Below, in pieces: positions 16,778 to 25,185 of a stretch of DNA of 64,000 bases. The stretch is taken from the NCBI GenBank assembly GCA_017406465.1, contig JAFQYM010000064.1:44803-108802 (forward strand), given 5' to 3'. The DNA is from Kiritimatiellia bacterium (GTDB lineage Bacteria; Verrucomicrobiota; Kiritimatiellia; RFP12; UBA1067). Position numbers and translations under genes: made by a program. Within the stretch, counting starts at the first letter, position 1, and every line of letters begins with the position of its first letter. A model generated the notes under the pieces. The model saw only the letters and a program-made list of their open reading frames with translations, had not been told where the DNA came from and did not search any database.

Positions 16778-17661
16778 TCCTCGCGCCGCTCAGGGGAGTT
16801 ACGATACGATGCTTCCGCGAAGTCTTTGCGGAACAGATACACGAGGCCGGCTTCACAGAGGCCATAACGCCGTTCCTTTCGGCAAACCCCGGCTTCGATC
16901 CGCTGAAGGACCGGGAGCTGCGTGGAGCGCCAGAGCAGATCAAGGTAACGCCGCAGTTCATCGGCAAAGACCCCGAATCTTTGCGCGCGTGCCTTCTCCG
17001 CATAAAGGAAGCCGGCTACGACACCGCAGACCTCAACTGCGGCTGTCCATATCCAATGGTAAGAAACAAGGGGCGAGGTAGCGGGCTTTTGAGGACGCCC
17101 GCCGTACTCGAGAAGATGATCGCCGTCGGGTGCGAGACGATGGGAGATGGAAAATTCTCAGTGAAGACGCGACTTGGCTTCGACAAGAACGACGAGCTAC
17201 TCGCTCTTATGCCGATGCTCAATTCTTTCCCGCTGCGCTTCCTCACCGTTCATTCGCGAAACGCGCGGCAGATGTACGGCGGCGAGTGCGACTGGGAGTC
17301 GTTCAAGAAAGTCGCCGCCGTAGCAGAAATGCCAATCGTGCCGAATGGTGACTTGCCGCTTCAACCCTACATGGCTCCGTGTGCCCAAAATTGCGAATCA
17401 AAAACATCACACAGAGGCACAAAGACACAGAGGATAATGATCGGACGCGCGTTTATTCGCCAGCTCGGGATGCGCGACGACATAGGCGAGCTGCTTTCAA
17501 GATACATCAACGCCTCATCTGCGGAGCTGTGCGGTCCCTCGCCAGTCCTTGGCCGCATGAAAGAGCTTATCGCCTACTGGAAAGATATCCCGCGCTGGAA
17601 GCGTCTTTGGCCAGTCATCAAAATCGCCCGCACGATTGACGAACTGCGCCTCGCCTACTGA
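16774..17661 (+). CDS. dus: tRNA-dihydrouridine synthase
   Basis: A 295-residue FMN enzyme that reduces uridines in tRNA D loops. It has ILAPLRGVT at the N-terminus, catalytic Cys in LNCGCPYP, SVKTRLGF, FLTVHSRNARQMY, and IVPNGD. The second FMN phosphate motif is VMIGRxxxxxP in relatives and MIGRAFIRQ here. Between NGD and MIGR the usual TGADG-type segment is replaced by residues encoded by a degenerate CACAGAGGCACAAAGACACAGAGG repeat. The change keeps the frame but removes conserved positions, so activity is uncertain. It overlaps recD2 by 4 nt. Confidence 0.87.
   Translation: MILAPLRGVTIRCFREVFAEQIHEAGFTEAITPFLSANPGFDPLKDRELRGAPEQIKVTPQFIGKDPESLRACLLRIKEAGYDTADLNCGCPYPMVRNKGRGSGLLRTPAVLEKMIAVGCETMGDGKFSVKTRLGFDKNDELLALMPMLNSFPLRFLTVHSRNARQMYGGECDWESFKKVAAVAEMPIVPNGDLPLQPYMAPCAQNCESKTSHRGTKTQRIMIGRAFIRQLGMRDDIGELLSRYINASSAELCGPSPVLGRMKELIAYWKDIPRWKRLWPVIKIARTIDELRLAY
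17406..17435. repeat. In-frame CACAGAGG minisatellite inside dus
   Basis: Two copies of CACAGAGG separated by CACAAAGA, flanked by ATCA and ATAATG. The repeat is in frame and encodes TSHRGTKTQR. Confidence 0.7.
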
Positions 17662-17719
17662 ACCGACCTCAATCATCCCCACCTGTGCCAGCGGGGACAG
17701 CAACCGACAGTTAAGCCGA

Positions 17720-18109
17720 TTATTTCAGCTTGAAGCCGGTGCCGACGAACTGCGCGATGTCGCGCCCGGTGTCGTCTGTGACATCGACGTTCACGACGCA
17801 AGAGCTGCGGCCGTCCTTCCTGTAGCGGGCCGTCGCGATGAGGCGCTTCCCCTTTGCCGCAGAGAGGTAGCTTATCGAGACTTGCTGGGCCACCGTCACT
17901 TTTTCGCGGTCGTTCGTGAGCGCGGCGAAGGCGAAATCGGCAAGGGTGAATATCGCGCCGCCCATGACGCCGCCGAAGGCGTTCCTGTGGCGTGGCGAAA
18001 GCGTCATCGAGGTCACGGCATGTTCGCCGTCCAGCTCGTCGAGCGTTATTCCGTTCTCGGTGGCGAAACGGTCCTCCGAGAAATAGGCGCGGGCTTCTTC
18101 AATTGTCAT
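17720..18109 (-). CDS. PaaI-like hotdog thioesterase
   Basis: A 129-residue single hotdog-domain protein. The segment NAFGGVMGGAIFTLADFAFA carries the family's active-site loop, with Gly-Gly before the long helix. The acidic residue is an Asp in LADFA. Such enzymes hydrolyse acyl- or aryl-CoA thioesters, and the substrate is unknown. It starts 22 nt after the fumarase alpha stop with a GAGGGAAG ribosome-binding site, so the two genes likely share a transcript. It faces dus convergently across a 58-nt gap. Confidence 0.85.
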   Translation of the reverse strand: MTIEEARAYFSEDRFATENGITLDELDGEHAVTSMTLSPRHRNAFGGVMGGAIFTLADFAFAALTNDREKVTVAQQVSISYLSAAKGKRLIATARYRKDGRSSCVVNVDVTDDTGRDIAQFVGTGFKLK

Positions 18110-18131
18110 ATTTGTCTTCCCTCTACATGTT

Positions 18132-18980
18132 CTACACGGCTAAAACACAAACTTCTCCACGTCTGCACGCCCAGCACATATAGGCGACGGTCACGAAGAA
18201 GCTCGCGGGCACGCGCGGACGCGCCGCAATCCTGACGCCAAGAAGCGTCGTCTTCCCACCAAGCCCCATCGGGCCTATGCCGAGGGAGTTTGCGTCCTTC
18301 AGAATTTCCTTCTCAAGCCGCCTGAGCGTCGCGTCCTTCGATGCGCCAGCCGCGCCGAGCGGACGGAGAAGCTGCTCCTTCGCGACTTCATACGCTGTCG
18401 CGCGGTCGCCGCCGATGCAGACGCCAAGTATCCCCGGTGCACAGCCAAAGCCCTGCGCCTTGCGAACCGCGTCGAGGATGCACTTCCTCACGCCCGCGAG
18501 ATCGCGCCCCGCCGCAAGTGACGCATCGGGCAGCGAATACTGGCGCGACATGTTCTCGCTGCCGCCGCCCTTCATGACAAGCGTCACGCACCCCGGCTTT
18601 TGCCAGTCGACGTAGTGGATCACGGGAGCCCCGTCCGCGCAGTTGTCGTCGTAGGACTTGCCTGTCACTGAGTCGATGCAGTTCTTTCGCAGATACCCTC
18701 GCGCAGTCGCAAGCGCGACCGCCTTCTTGACGACTGCGGGCGAGACCTTGCGGCGAAGCGCCGCGTCGACGTAGAACGCGAGAGTCCCCGTGTCCTGGCA
18801 AAGCGGCGAGCCGAGCTTCCGCGCAAGACGCACGTTGTCGAGTATCGTCCCGAGGACGACGGAAGCTGACGACCCGCGCGCCTCGCCGCGGAAAGATTTC
18901 CTGATCGCCGCTTCCACGTCCGGCGGGAGCGATGAACTCGTGTCGCGTATGAGTCCTGCAAGTTTTTCGACGATGTTCAT
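18132..18980 (-). CDS. Fumarate hydratase class I, alpha subunit
   Basis: A 282-residue alpha (N-terminal) subunit of the oxygen-sensitive 4Fe-4S fumarase/tartrate dehydratase family. The expected cysteine-bearing regions are SPLCQDTGTLAF (about residue 58), QGFGCAPGILGVCIGGDR (about 175) and the C-terminal VAYMCWACRR. GPMGLGGKTTLLGV is also family-typical. The partner beta subunit is the partial gene at the left edge of the window, about 18 kb away. The -10 box ends 7 nt before the ATG, so the transcript is essentially leaderless. Confidence 0.92.
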   Translation of the reverse strand: MNIVEKLAGLIRDTSSSLPPDVEAAIRKSFRGEARGSSASVVLGTILDNVRLARKLGSPLCQDTGTLAFYVDAALRRKVSPAVVKKAVALATARGYLRKNCIDSVTGKSYDDNCADGAPVIHYVDWQKPGCVTLVMKGGGSENMSRQYSLPDASLAAGRDLAGVRKCILDAVRKAQGFGCAPGILGVCIGGDRATAYEVAKEQLLRPLGAAGASKDATLRRLEKEILKDANSLGIGPMGLGGKTTLLGVRIAARPRVPASFFVTVAYMCWACRRGEVCVLAV

Positions 18981-18987
18981 GTCGTAG

Positions 18988-18996
18988 ATTATACCA
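18988..18996 (-). promoter_or_regulatory. Extended -10 promoter, leaderless, fumarase alpha
   Basis: TGGTATAAT on the minus strand with 7 nt to the ATG. Confidence 0.65.
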
Positions 18997-19004
18997 TAAG
19001 ATTA

Positions 19005-19946
19005 CTATGCGAACACCCGCTTGAATCCCGCGAGTTCCGTCGCGACAGTCTTCTTGAGGTCGGTCTTGTCGAAGTCGTACTCGAAGTGGAGGACATAGAG
19101 CGGCTTGACGCCGTTCGCGTCCAGGAGTTTCTTCGTCTCGGCCCACGGCACGACCCCCTCGCCCGCCGCGACCATCTGCTTTTTCATCTTCTTCGGATTC
19201 TTCGGGTCGCTCTGGTAGTGGAAGTCCTTCAGGTCCACGGACGCAATCCACGGCGCGACGAGCTCAAGCCCGTGCGTCCACGAGAGGTTCGTCTCGAAGA
19301 ACGCGTGCATCGGATCGTATTCTAGCCCGATGTCCGCAGGGTCGAGGTCGCGTATGCACTCGTAGACATCCCAGACGAGCCCGCCGAACACGCTAGGCCC
19401 CCACGAAGAGTGGTTCTGGTAGGTCGCCTTCACGCCCGTCCTCGCCGCGAGGCGCGCGAGCGCGGCAAATCCGCCGCGAATGCGGTCGAGCGACTGCGAA
19501 AACGTCTCGGTCTTCGCATCGTAGAAGAAGTAGGCGGGGCGGAACATCTCGATTCCGCAGTCTGCGGCGACCTTGAGCACCGTCTCCGCGCCAGGCGTGA
19601 GCCCCGGCTTCCCCGCCGCGTCCGCCGTGATGTCGGTGCATATCGAGCGGCTCTTGAGCCCGAAGCTCTCCGCGATCTTGACGAGACGCGGCAGATTTGC
19701 CGCGGCGTCGGCCGGTTCGACATGGCCGCCCTTCCTCACCGTCCACTGGATTCCGTCGTAGCCCGCGCCCTTCATCAGCTCGCAGAGCTTCTCCGGCGTC
19801 TCCACGACCGGCGGCTGGAACATCTTCGAGAAGACGTGAAACTCGCTCGCCGCAAGGCGCGCGGACGCACCGCGGCGGACTGCACCTGTCGAGCAGCCGG
19901 CAAGCGCGGCCGCGGAAAGCGATGCGAGGAATTCGCGTCTGTCCAT
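19005..19946 (-). CDS. Secreted xylose-isomerase-like TIM-barrel protein (sugar phosphate isomerase/epimerase family)
   Basis: A 313-residue protein. The N-terminus MDRREFLASLSAAALAGC combines a twin-arginine-like signal with a lipobox Cys. The mature domain has the AP-endonuclease-2/xylose-isomerase TIM-barrel layout (GYDGIQWTVR, YQNHSSWG, GLEYDPMHAF, ASVDLKDFHY), with His, Glu, Asp and His residues that usually bind a divalent metal. It follows the alpha-galactosidase gene after 14 nt and a GAGAGG ribosome-binding site, so it is probably involved in sugar or polyol turnover. The exact reaction is unknown. Confidence 0.82.
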   Translation of the reverse strand: MDRREFLASLSAAALAGCSTGAVRRGASARLAASEFHVFSKMFQPPVVETPEKLCELMKGAGYDGIQWTVRKGGHVEPADAAANLPRLVKIAESFGLKSRSICTDITADAAGKPGLTPGAETVLKVAADCGIEMFRPAYFFYDAKTETFSQSLDRIRGGFAALARLAARTGVKATYQNHSSWGPSVFGGLVWDVYECIRDLDPADIGLEYDPMHAFFETNLSWTHGLELVAPWIASVDLKDFHYQSDPKNPKKMKKQMVAAGEGVVPWAETKKLLDANGVKPLYVLHFEYDFDKTDLKKTVATELAGFKRVFA

Positions 19947-19960
19947 CTTTTTGCCTCTCT

Positions 19961-22078
19961 TCAGTCGTCGCACTTCGGGCAGTCCTTCGGGCGCATCTTC
20001 ACGAGTTTCGTCGCATGCGCGGGAACCTCAGCGACGTAGAAGCCCGAATGCTTCCCCTCGCACTTCTGCCGCCACAGGTCCTTGACCCAGCACTCGCCCG
20101 AAAGGCCGAGCTCCGCGAACGAAACCTTGATTTCGCGCGCGAAGGGATAGCGGTTTACGAGCGCGACCGCGGTAAAGCCCTTCGAAAGCGGACGCGTCCA
20201 GACGCTCTCCGCGTCCGTATGGCGGATCCGGCGCGCGGTCTTGCCCAGCCGGTCCTGGCTGACGGCGATCACCTCGTCGTTCATCAGGAGGTTCTTCGTG
20301 AAGTCGTCGAGCGTCGTGAGGTCGCAGCCGATAAGAAGCGGCGAGCCGACCATCGCCCAGAGCGAGACGTGCGTGTACTGCTCGTTGGGCGTAAGATACG
20401 TCGGGTGGTCACTGCCGAACGAGAACTGCTGGCCGACGATCATCATGTCAGGGTCAGCCCAGCAGCCGGGGCCGTTGTACTTCCAGTAGTTGTCCGCGCC
20501 GATGCGCCCCTCGAGCGCAAGCTCCATCCAGTGCCACGCGTCCTTGAGGTCGCCCCACGAGCGCCAGCAGTTCGCGCCCGACTCGCGCGCCCAGAGCTCG
20601 GCATGCCCCATGCCGTACTGGCAGAAAGAGTAGAGGATGTCGCGCTTCTGCTTCTTCAGGCATTCGTTCATGAGCCGGTAGGGCTTGGCGTATGCCTTGA
20701 TGCGTTCCTCTTCCGATACGCCTTCGGTTTCCTTCTTGAAGATGTCGCCGTAGGAGCACCAGTCGTACTTGACGTAGTCGAAGCCCCACTCCGCCCAGCT
20801 CTCGGCGTCCTGAAGCTCGTGGCCGTAGCTGCCCTCGCAGCGCCCGCACGTCAGCGGTCCAGGCGACGAGTAGAGCCCCGCCTTGAGGCCGAGCGAGTGG
20901 ATGTAGTCCGTCAAGCCCTTCATGTCGGGGAACGAGCGGTTGGGGATGATCTTGCCGTTTGCGTCGCGCGCAGGACCGATCACGTCCTCGCGTCCGCCGA
21001 AATCCTGCTTTCTGGACTCGACGCGCGGGCACCCCGAGTTGTTCATCTCCCACCAGTCGTCGAGATTGACATAGGCCCAGCCGTGGTCGGCAAGGCCGGA
21101 AGCGTCCATCGCCTTCGCCGCAGCCATCGCCTTCTCCTGCGTCAGCCGGTAGCAAAGCGTGTTCCAGCTGTTCCAGCCCAGCGGCGGCGTGAGCGCGATC
21201 GTGTCGCCGACGGCGAGGCGAATCGTGCGCGTCGCCTTGCCCTTCGCGTTCTCGGCCGTCACCTCGATATCGTAGTCGCCGCCCTGCAGGGGCGCCGTTC
21301 CGCGCAGCACGCCCTTTTCGTCGAGCGTCACGCCATCGGGAAGGTTCTTCGCGGAGAACTTGATAGGCCGCGCGCCGCTCGTCGCGACGCGGAAGATCAC
21401 GGGATGGCCGGGCCTCACACCCCAGATGTCCGCGCCGTTGATCTGCGGCTCGAGCTTTTCCGGCGGCGTCAAGATGCCGAGCTGTCGCGTCAGCGCGGCA
21501 TCCTTCACGACCTCGAGCTTCGCCTTGCCCTCGCACGTGAAACGCGCGTCGAGCCAGTCCGCGTTCGTGGCGTCGAACGCCGACCACTCGCCGCCGCCCG
21601 TCGTCTCAAGGACGATCTCGCGCGCGCCTGCGAGATCGACGTGCGCCTCGACCGGCTTCTGCCCGAGCTTGAGTTCTCCAGACGACCATACGACGCGGCC
21701 GTCCGCCCAGACCCTGAACTGCGCAATCGGCTTGCCGTAGCTCTTGCCGGAGCCCGCCGTCGCCGCATCGTCGTCAATCGCCACAAGCGCGTCGAATGCC
21801 AGCACCTTGCCGTCCGCACGGAAGAGAATGGCGCTTTCGGGATGCGTACCGAAGCCGCTCTCGTACTTTACGCCGCCGACCGTGAGCGGGTGGCCGTCGA
21901 CGGACTGGCACGCCCGGACGCGCTTGCCCATCCCGCACGTCGCGCCGGACAGGTCGAACTTGTCGACAAAGGCGACGTTCGTGACGAGCGCCTCGGCGTC
22001 CGGCCTATCGCCTTCGATTGCGCACCCACAGGCGAGCAGTGCCGCAAGCGGGATTCCCCTCTTGATCCATTTCATCAT
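19961..22078 (-). CDS. GH27 alpha-galactosidase lipoprotein with N-terminal NPCBM domain
   Basis: A 705-residue protein. The signal peptide ends in LAALLAC, a lipobox, so it is membrane anchored. Residues of about 30-180 match the NPCBM carbohydrate-binding domain (ESGFGTHPESAILFRADGK), followed by a small Ig-like segment (NLPDGVTLDEKGVLRGTAP). The GH27 barrel starts at TPPLGWNSWNT. The nucleophile Asp is in VKYDWCSYGD (about residue 438) and the acid/base Asp in CWRSWGD (about 508). A C-terminal beta domain follows. It should release terminal alpha-galactose (or alpha-N-acetylgalactosamine) from glycans. It is the middle gene of a nitrilase-GH27-TIM barrel operon. Confidence 0.9.
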   Translation of the reverse strand: MMKWIKRGIPLAALLACGCAIEGDRPDAEALVTNVAFVDKFDLSGATCGMGKRVRACQSVDGHPLTVGGVKYESGFGTHPESAILFRADGKVLAFDALVAIDDDAATAGSGKSYGKPIAQFRVWADGRVVWSSGELKLGQKPVEAHVDLAGAREIVLETTGGGEWSAFDATNADWLDARFTCEGKAKLEVVKDAALTRQLGILTPPEKLEPQINGADIWGVRPGHPVIFRVATSGARPIKFSAKNLPDGVTLDEKGVLRGTAPLQGGDYDIEVTAENAKGKATRTIRLAVGDTIALTPPLGWNSWNTLCYRLTQEKAMAAAKAMDASGLADHGWAYVNLDDWWEMNNSGCPRVESRKQDFGGREDVIGPARDANGKIIPNRSFPDMKGLTDYIHSLGLKAGLYSSPGPLTCGRCEGSYGHELQDAESWAEWGFDYVKYDWCSYGDIFKKETEGVSEEERIKAYAKPYRLMNECLKKQKRDILYSFCQYGMGHAELWARESGANCWRSWGDLKDAWHWMELALEGRIGADNYWKYNGPGCWADPDMMIVGQQFSFGSDHPTYLTPNEQYTHVSLWAMVGSPLLIGCDLTTLDDFTKNLLMNDEVIAVSQDRLGKTARRIRHTDAESVWTRPLSKGFTAVALVNRYPFAREIKVSFAELGLSGECWVKDLWRQKCEGKHSGFYVAEVPAHATKLVKMRPKDCPKCDD

Positions 22079-22086
22079 CGCTATCC

Positions 22087-23469
22087 TCACTTTCTTGGTT
22101 TTTTCCAGTTGAAATTTTCGTAGAGCGCAGGCCGCGACTCGTCGTAGTAGAGCTCGTAGGGGTCGCCCTGCCCAGGGCCTACGGAGAGCCAGAATGTCCG
22201 CTTGCGCTCGCTTAGGTCGATGTCCGCGACCGCATAGCCGCAGTCCTCGAAGGTCTTTGCGATCCACGTTCCGTCACGGTCGATGATGCCGTTCGGAAGA
22301 TGTCCCTGGCGCATTGCGACGAGGATCGGGATCCCGGCGTCGATCGCGCGCGCGGGAAATACGGTGTCGACATGGTCCTGAGCGCAACCCGCGAGCGGGA
22401 AGAGAAGAAGCTCCGCGCCGTTGCGCTTGACGAGCTTGATCGACTCCGAGAACCAGTTGTCCCAGCAGACGAGCGCGCCGACGCGCCCAAAGTCGAGATC
22501 GAAGACGGGAAAGCCATCGCCGGGAACGAGCCCCATCTGGTATTCGCCGCTCGTCAGGTGCGTCTTGCGGTAGAGCCCGGCGAGCTTGCCTTCTCGGTCG
22601 CAGACAAAGACAGTGTTGTGGCACTGGCCCTCGGCGTCGCGCTCGCGGACGTTCATGGCGATGTTGCAGCGGTGCTTAGTCGCATATTTCTCTGCAAGAC
22701 GCCAACTCGAACCGCCGGGCACCGGTTCCGCGACGGACGCGGGATCGGGCGCTCCCTGCGTCGAAAGGCATTCTGCGAAGAGGATAATGTCCGGGTTTTC
22801 GACATGCGCGAAGATGTTGGTGAGACACGCCTCGACCTGCGCAAGCTGCACGGCCATCGTCTTCTCGCCCGTCATTTCCTCGCCAGCCCTGCGCCGCGCC
22901 GCGATTATGGCATTCGCCGTCCTCTCGTGGGGATTCCCAACGACGCATCGGACTTTCCGCGGTTTCGCTTCGAGATCTGCGGTGGCGACGGATAAATCGC
23001 GTATCGCCACCGTCATCGGGTGCCACTTGGCTATGAACTCTACTTCAACGGAATCGCACTCGCCCGGAACGGCAAATGTCTCATCAAACGTGCGGACGGT
23101 CTTTCCGTCCTCTGTCTTGTCGGTGTAGGCGACGAAGTCGCGCTGATAGAACCTGCCTTTGTCTATGCCGTTGCCAGACTTGCCCCTGTCATTCCCGTCG
23201 TCTGGAAAATTCCATCGGACGAACATCATGACATCGTTGTAAGCGGAGTCGTTCGCATCGTCGAGCGTAATCTCCGCAGTCGCGCAGAGCCTGCAGCTTC
23301 CTAATGGAACGATTCCGCGCGTCGTCGCCCACCAGCCGCACGAACCCTTTGACGGCACTCGTATTTCGTAAACCCCCGGCAGGGACTCGCGCCCCGTCGC
23401 GGGCTCTACGGCGAGCGGCGCCGAATGGAAAGTCCAAATTGCCGCCAATACTGTCAGTACAAGATGCAT
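22087..23469 (-). CDS. Secreted carbon-nitrogen hydrolase (nitrilase superfamily)
   Basis: A 460-residue protein with a short signal peptide. About 160 residues of beta-rich N-terminal domain precede a C-terminal nitrilase fold. The catalytic triad is visible: Glu in LFAECLS (about residue 232), Lys in YRKTHLT (about 301) and Cys in LVCWDNW (about 335). It hydrolyses an amide or nitrile bond in an unknown substrate. Export and fusion to a beta domain are unusual for this superfamily, and its linkage to GH27 suggests a modified-glycan substrate. The -10 box lies 9 nt before the ATG, and the A+G-rich spacer (AAGGAAATA) could double as a ribosome-binding site. Confidence 0.85.
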   Translation of the reverse strand: MHLVLTVLAAIWTFHSAPLAVEPATGRESLPGVYEIRVPSKGSCGWWATTRGIVPLGSCRLCATAEITLDDANDSAYNDVMMFVRWNFPDDGNDRGKSGNGIDKGRFYQRDFVAYTDKTEDGKTVRTFDETFAVPGECDSVEVEFIAKWHPMTVAIRDLSVATADLEAKPRKVRCVVGNPHERTANAIIAARRRAGEEMTGEKTMAVQLAQVEACLTNIFAHVENPDIILFAECLSTQGAPDPASVAEPVPGGSSWRLAEKYATKHRCNIAMNVRERDAEGQCHNTVFVCDREGKLAGLYRKTHLTSGEYQMGLVPGDGFPVFDLDFGRVGALVCWDNWFSESIKLVKRNGAELLLFPLAGCAQDHVDTVFPARAIDAGIPILVAMRQGHLPNGIIDRDGTWIAKTFEDCGYAVADIDLSERKRTFWLSVGPGQGDPYELYYDESRPALYENFNWKKPRK

Positions 23470-23478
23470 TATTTCCTT

Positions 23479-23487
23479 ATTCTACCA
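23479..23487 (-). promoter_or_regulatory. Extended -10 promoter, near-leaderless, nitrilase-GH27 operon
   Basis: TGGTAGAAT on the minus strand with a 9-nt spacer to the ATG. Confidence 0.55.
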
Positions 23488-23506
23488 AATTTCCGCGCGC
23501 GACGCA

Positions 23507-24706
23507 CTACCGTGGCGCAAGCTTGGAGAACTCGCGAACGACTTCGCGATCGTCGAACGGATGCTTCACGCCGGCGATCTCCTGCGTCGTCTCGTGTCCC
23601 TTGCCAGCGATGATCACGACATCGCTGGGGCCGGCGTTCGCGAGCGCAAATGAAATCGCTTCGCGGCGATCTGGTTCTACTCGAACGAGTGACGGCTTTG
23701 CCGATGCGCGTTTGACGCCCTCAATTATCGCGTCAATGATTTTCGCCGGGTCTTCGCTTCGCGGGTTGTCGCTCGTGACGACGAGTGAGTCCGCGAGCTT
23801 GGCGCAGGCCTCGCCCATAAGCGGGCGCTTCATCGGATCGCGGTCGCCGCCAGCACCAAACACGACCCAGAGGCGACAGCCCTGCGGCGTGAAACCGCGC
23901 GCGGCGGAAAGGACTTTCTCGAGACCGTCGGGCGTGTGCGCGAAGTCGACATAAACCGCCGCTTCGACGGCGGGATTTTCGACGCGCTCAAGCCGGCCCC
24001 AGCGCGGGACAAGCGTCGGGATGACGCGCTGGATCGTCTCGTACGGAACGCCGGCGACAAGGGCGAGCGCGGCTGCAAGGGCGACGTTGGACTTGTTGTA
24101 GTCGCCGACAAGCTGGAGCCCTGAGAAGTCGAATGCAGGAGGCTTTGCCGTAACCGGGAAGGCGTCCAGTCCGGGGATTTTTCGGCATGCCTCGTACATT
24201 CTCTCGCCGCCTTCGCCGTCGATGCAGACAGCGAAAGGAGGCGCCTTACCGGACGAATTTTCCCGCGCGATCCGCTCGGCGAACGAGAGCTTGACGCGGA
24301 AGTATTCCTCCATCGTCTTGTGGTAGTCGAGGTGGTCTTCCGAAATGTTCGTGAACGCGCCGCCAGCGAAAGACGTGACTTCGCCAAAGCCCACGCGGTT
24401 CTGGTGGATTGCATGGCTCGAGACTTCCATGACGCAGTCGGTGCAGCCGTTCGCCTCCATCGCGGCGTATATATCCTTTAGCTGCGCGAGCGGCGGCGTC
24501 GTGTAGCCAGTGTAGAAATGCCGCGCTCCGTCAAACGCCTCGACGGTAGTAATGTAGCCGCAAAGCGGAGCTCGCCCGTCCGCTCTTTCCGCTTCGCTCA
24601 CTCGCTCCCGGGCTCGAAGCTGGGCACCCCAAGCGTTGACAAACTCGGCGAAAATCCACGCCGTCGTCGTCTTGCCGTTGGTGCCGGTTACGCCCCAGAA
24701 TCTCAT
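23507..24706 (-). CDS. murE: MurE-type UDP-MurNAc-peptide ligase lacking the N-terminal domain
   Basis: A 399-residue Mur ligase. The protein starts MRFWGVTGTNGKTTT, so the ATP-binding loop is at residue 9. The usual N-terminal domain of about 90 residues that binds UDP-MurNAc is absent, and there is no room for it because queF ends 7 nt upstream. Central and C-terminal domains are present: EVSSHAIHQNRV, TNISEDHLDYH, YFRVKLSF with the carbamylated-Lys position, VYVDFAHTPDGLEKVL, GAGGDRDPMKRPLM and DNPRSEDP. The DNPR box is the meso-diaminopimelate selectivity signature. Near residue 32 a stretch of about 20 residues (LRARERVSEAERADGRAP) is encoded by the same small element found in rnpB. Confidence 0.87.
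   Translation of the reverse strand: MRFWGVTGTNGKTTTAWIFAEFVNAWGAQLRARERVSEAERADGRAPLCGYITTVEAFDGARHFYTGYTTPPLAQLKDIYAAMEANGCTDCVMEVSSHAIHQNRVGFGEVTSFAGGAFTNISEDHLDYHKTMEEYFRVKLSFAERIARENSSGKAPPFAVCIDGEGGERMYEACRKIPGLDAFPVTAKPPAFDFSGLQLVGDYNKSNVALAAALALVAGVPYETIQRVIPTLVPRWGRLERVENPAVEAAVYVDFAHTPDGLEKVLSAARGFTPQGCRLWVVFGAGGDRDPMKRPLMGEACAKLADSLVVTSDNPRSEDPAKIIDAIIEGVKRASAKPSLVRVEPDRREAISFALANAGPSDVVIIAGKGHETTQEIAGVKHPFDDREVVREFSKLAPR
24565..24617. repeat. Small repeat element inserted in frame in murE
   Basis: Shares terminal blocks GCGGAGCTCGC and CTCACTCGCTCCCGGGCTCG with the rnpB copy at about 6442-6508. The centre differs. It adds about 18 residues to the N-terminal ATPase region of MurE. 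Confidence 0.6.
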
Positions 24707-24713
24707 GACGCGA

Positions 24714-25178
24714 TCAGTCGCGCACGCCAGACCAGTTCTCGAAGCGCTTTGCGGCGAGCGCCTTGTATTTCGTGCCCGCTCCGCCGTTCACGAACGGATC
24801 TATCGTGATGCCTCCGCGCGCGGCGAACTTGCCGTAGACTTCCATGTACTTCGGCTTAAGGAGCTTTACGAGGTCGTCGTAAATGACGTTCACGACATCC
24901 TCGTGGAAATCGCCGTGGTTGCGGAAGCCGAAGAGGTAGAGTTTTAGCGACTTCGACTCGACGAGCTTCTTCGCGGGGATGTAGCGGATCGTGAGCGTCG
25001 CGAAGTCGGGCTGGCCGGTCTTCGGGCAGAGAGTCGTGAACTCGGGCGCAGTGAACGTCACCCAGTAGTCGCGCTCCGCATGCTTGTTGTCGAACGAGTC
25101 GAGAACAGATGGATCGTAGTCCTTCGGCGCGACTACCGAGCGGCCGAGGGCGTTGAGCTTCTCAAGATCTTTTCTCAT
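24714..25178 (-). CDS. queF: NADPH-dependent 7-cyano-7-deazaguanine reductase
   Basis: A 154-residue single-domain (YkvM-type) QueF. It reduces preQ0 to preQ1 in queuosine synthesis. The catalytic Cys lies in [13 protein letters not shown], and the substrate-binding segment [17 protein letters not shown] carries the family signature. It starts 7 nt after the upstream coiled-coil gene, and murE follows 7 nt downstream, so all are likely cotranscribed. Queuosine capacity is also supported by queH at 8.5 kb. Confidence 0.94.
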   Translation of the reverse strand: MRKDLEKLNALGRSVVAPKDYDPSVLDSFDNKHAERDYWVTFTAPEFTTLCPKTGQPDFATLTIRYIPAKKLVESKSLKLYLFGFRNHGDFHEDVVNVIYDDLVKLLKPKYMEVYGKFAARGGITIDPFVNGGAGTKYKALAAKRFENWSGVRD

Positions 25179-25185
25179 GTTCGCC

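Noticed and set aside
19697..22123. An 808-codon plus-strand open frame
   Set aside because: Antisense shadow of the GH27 gene.
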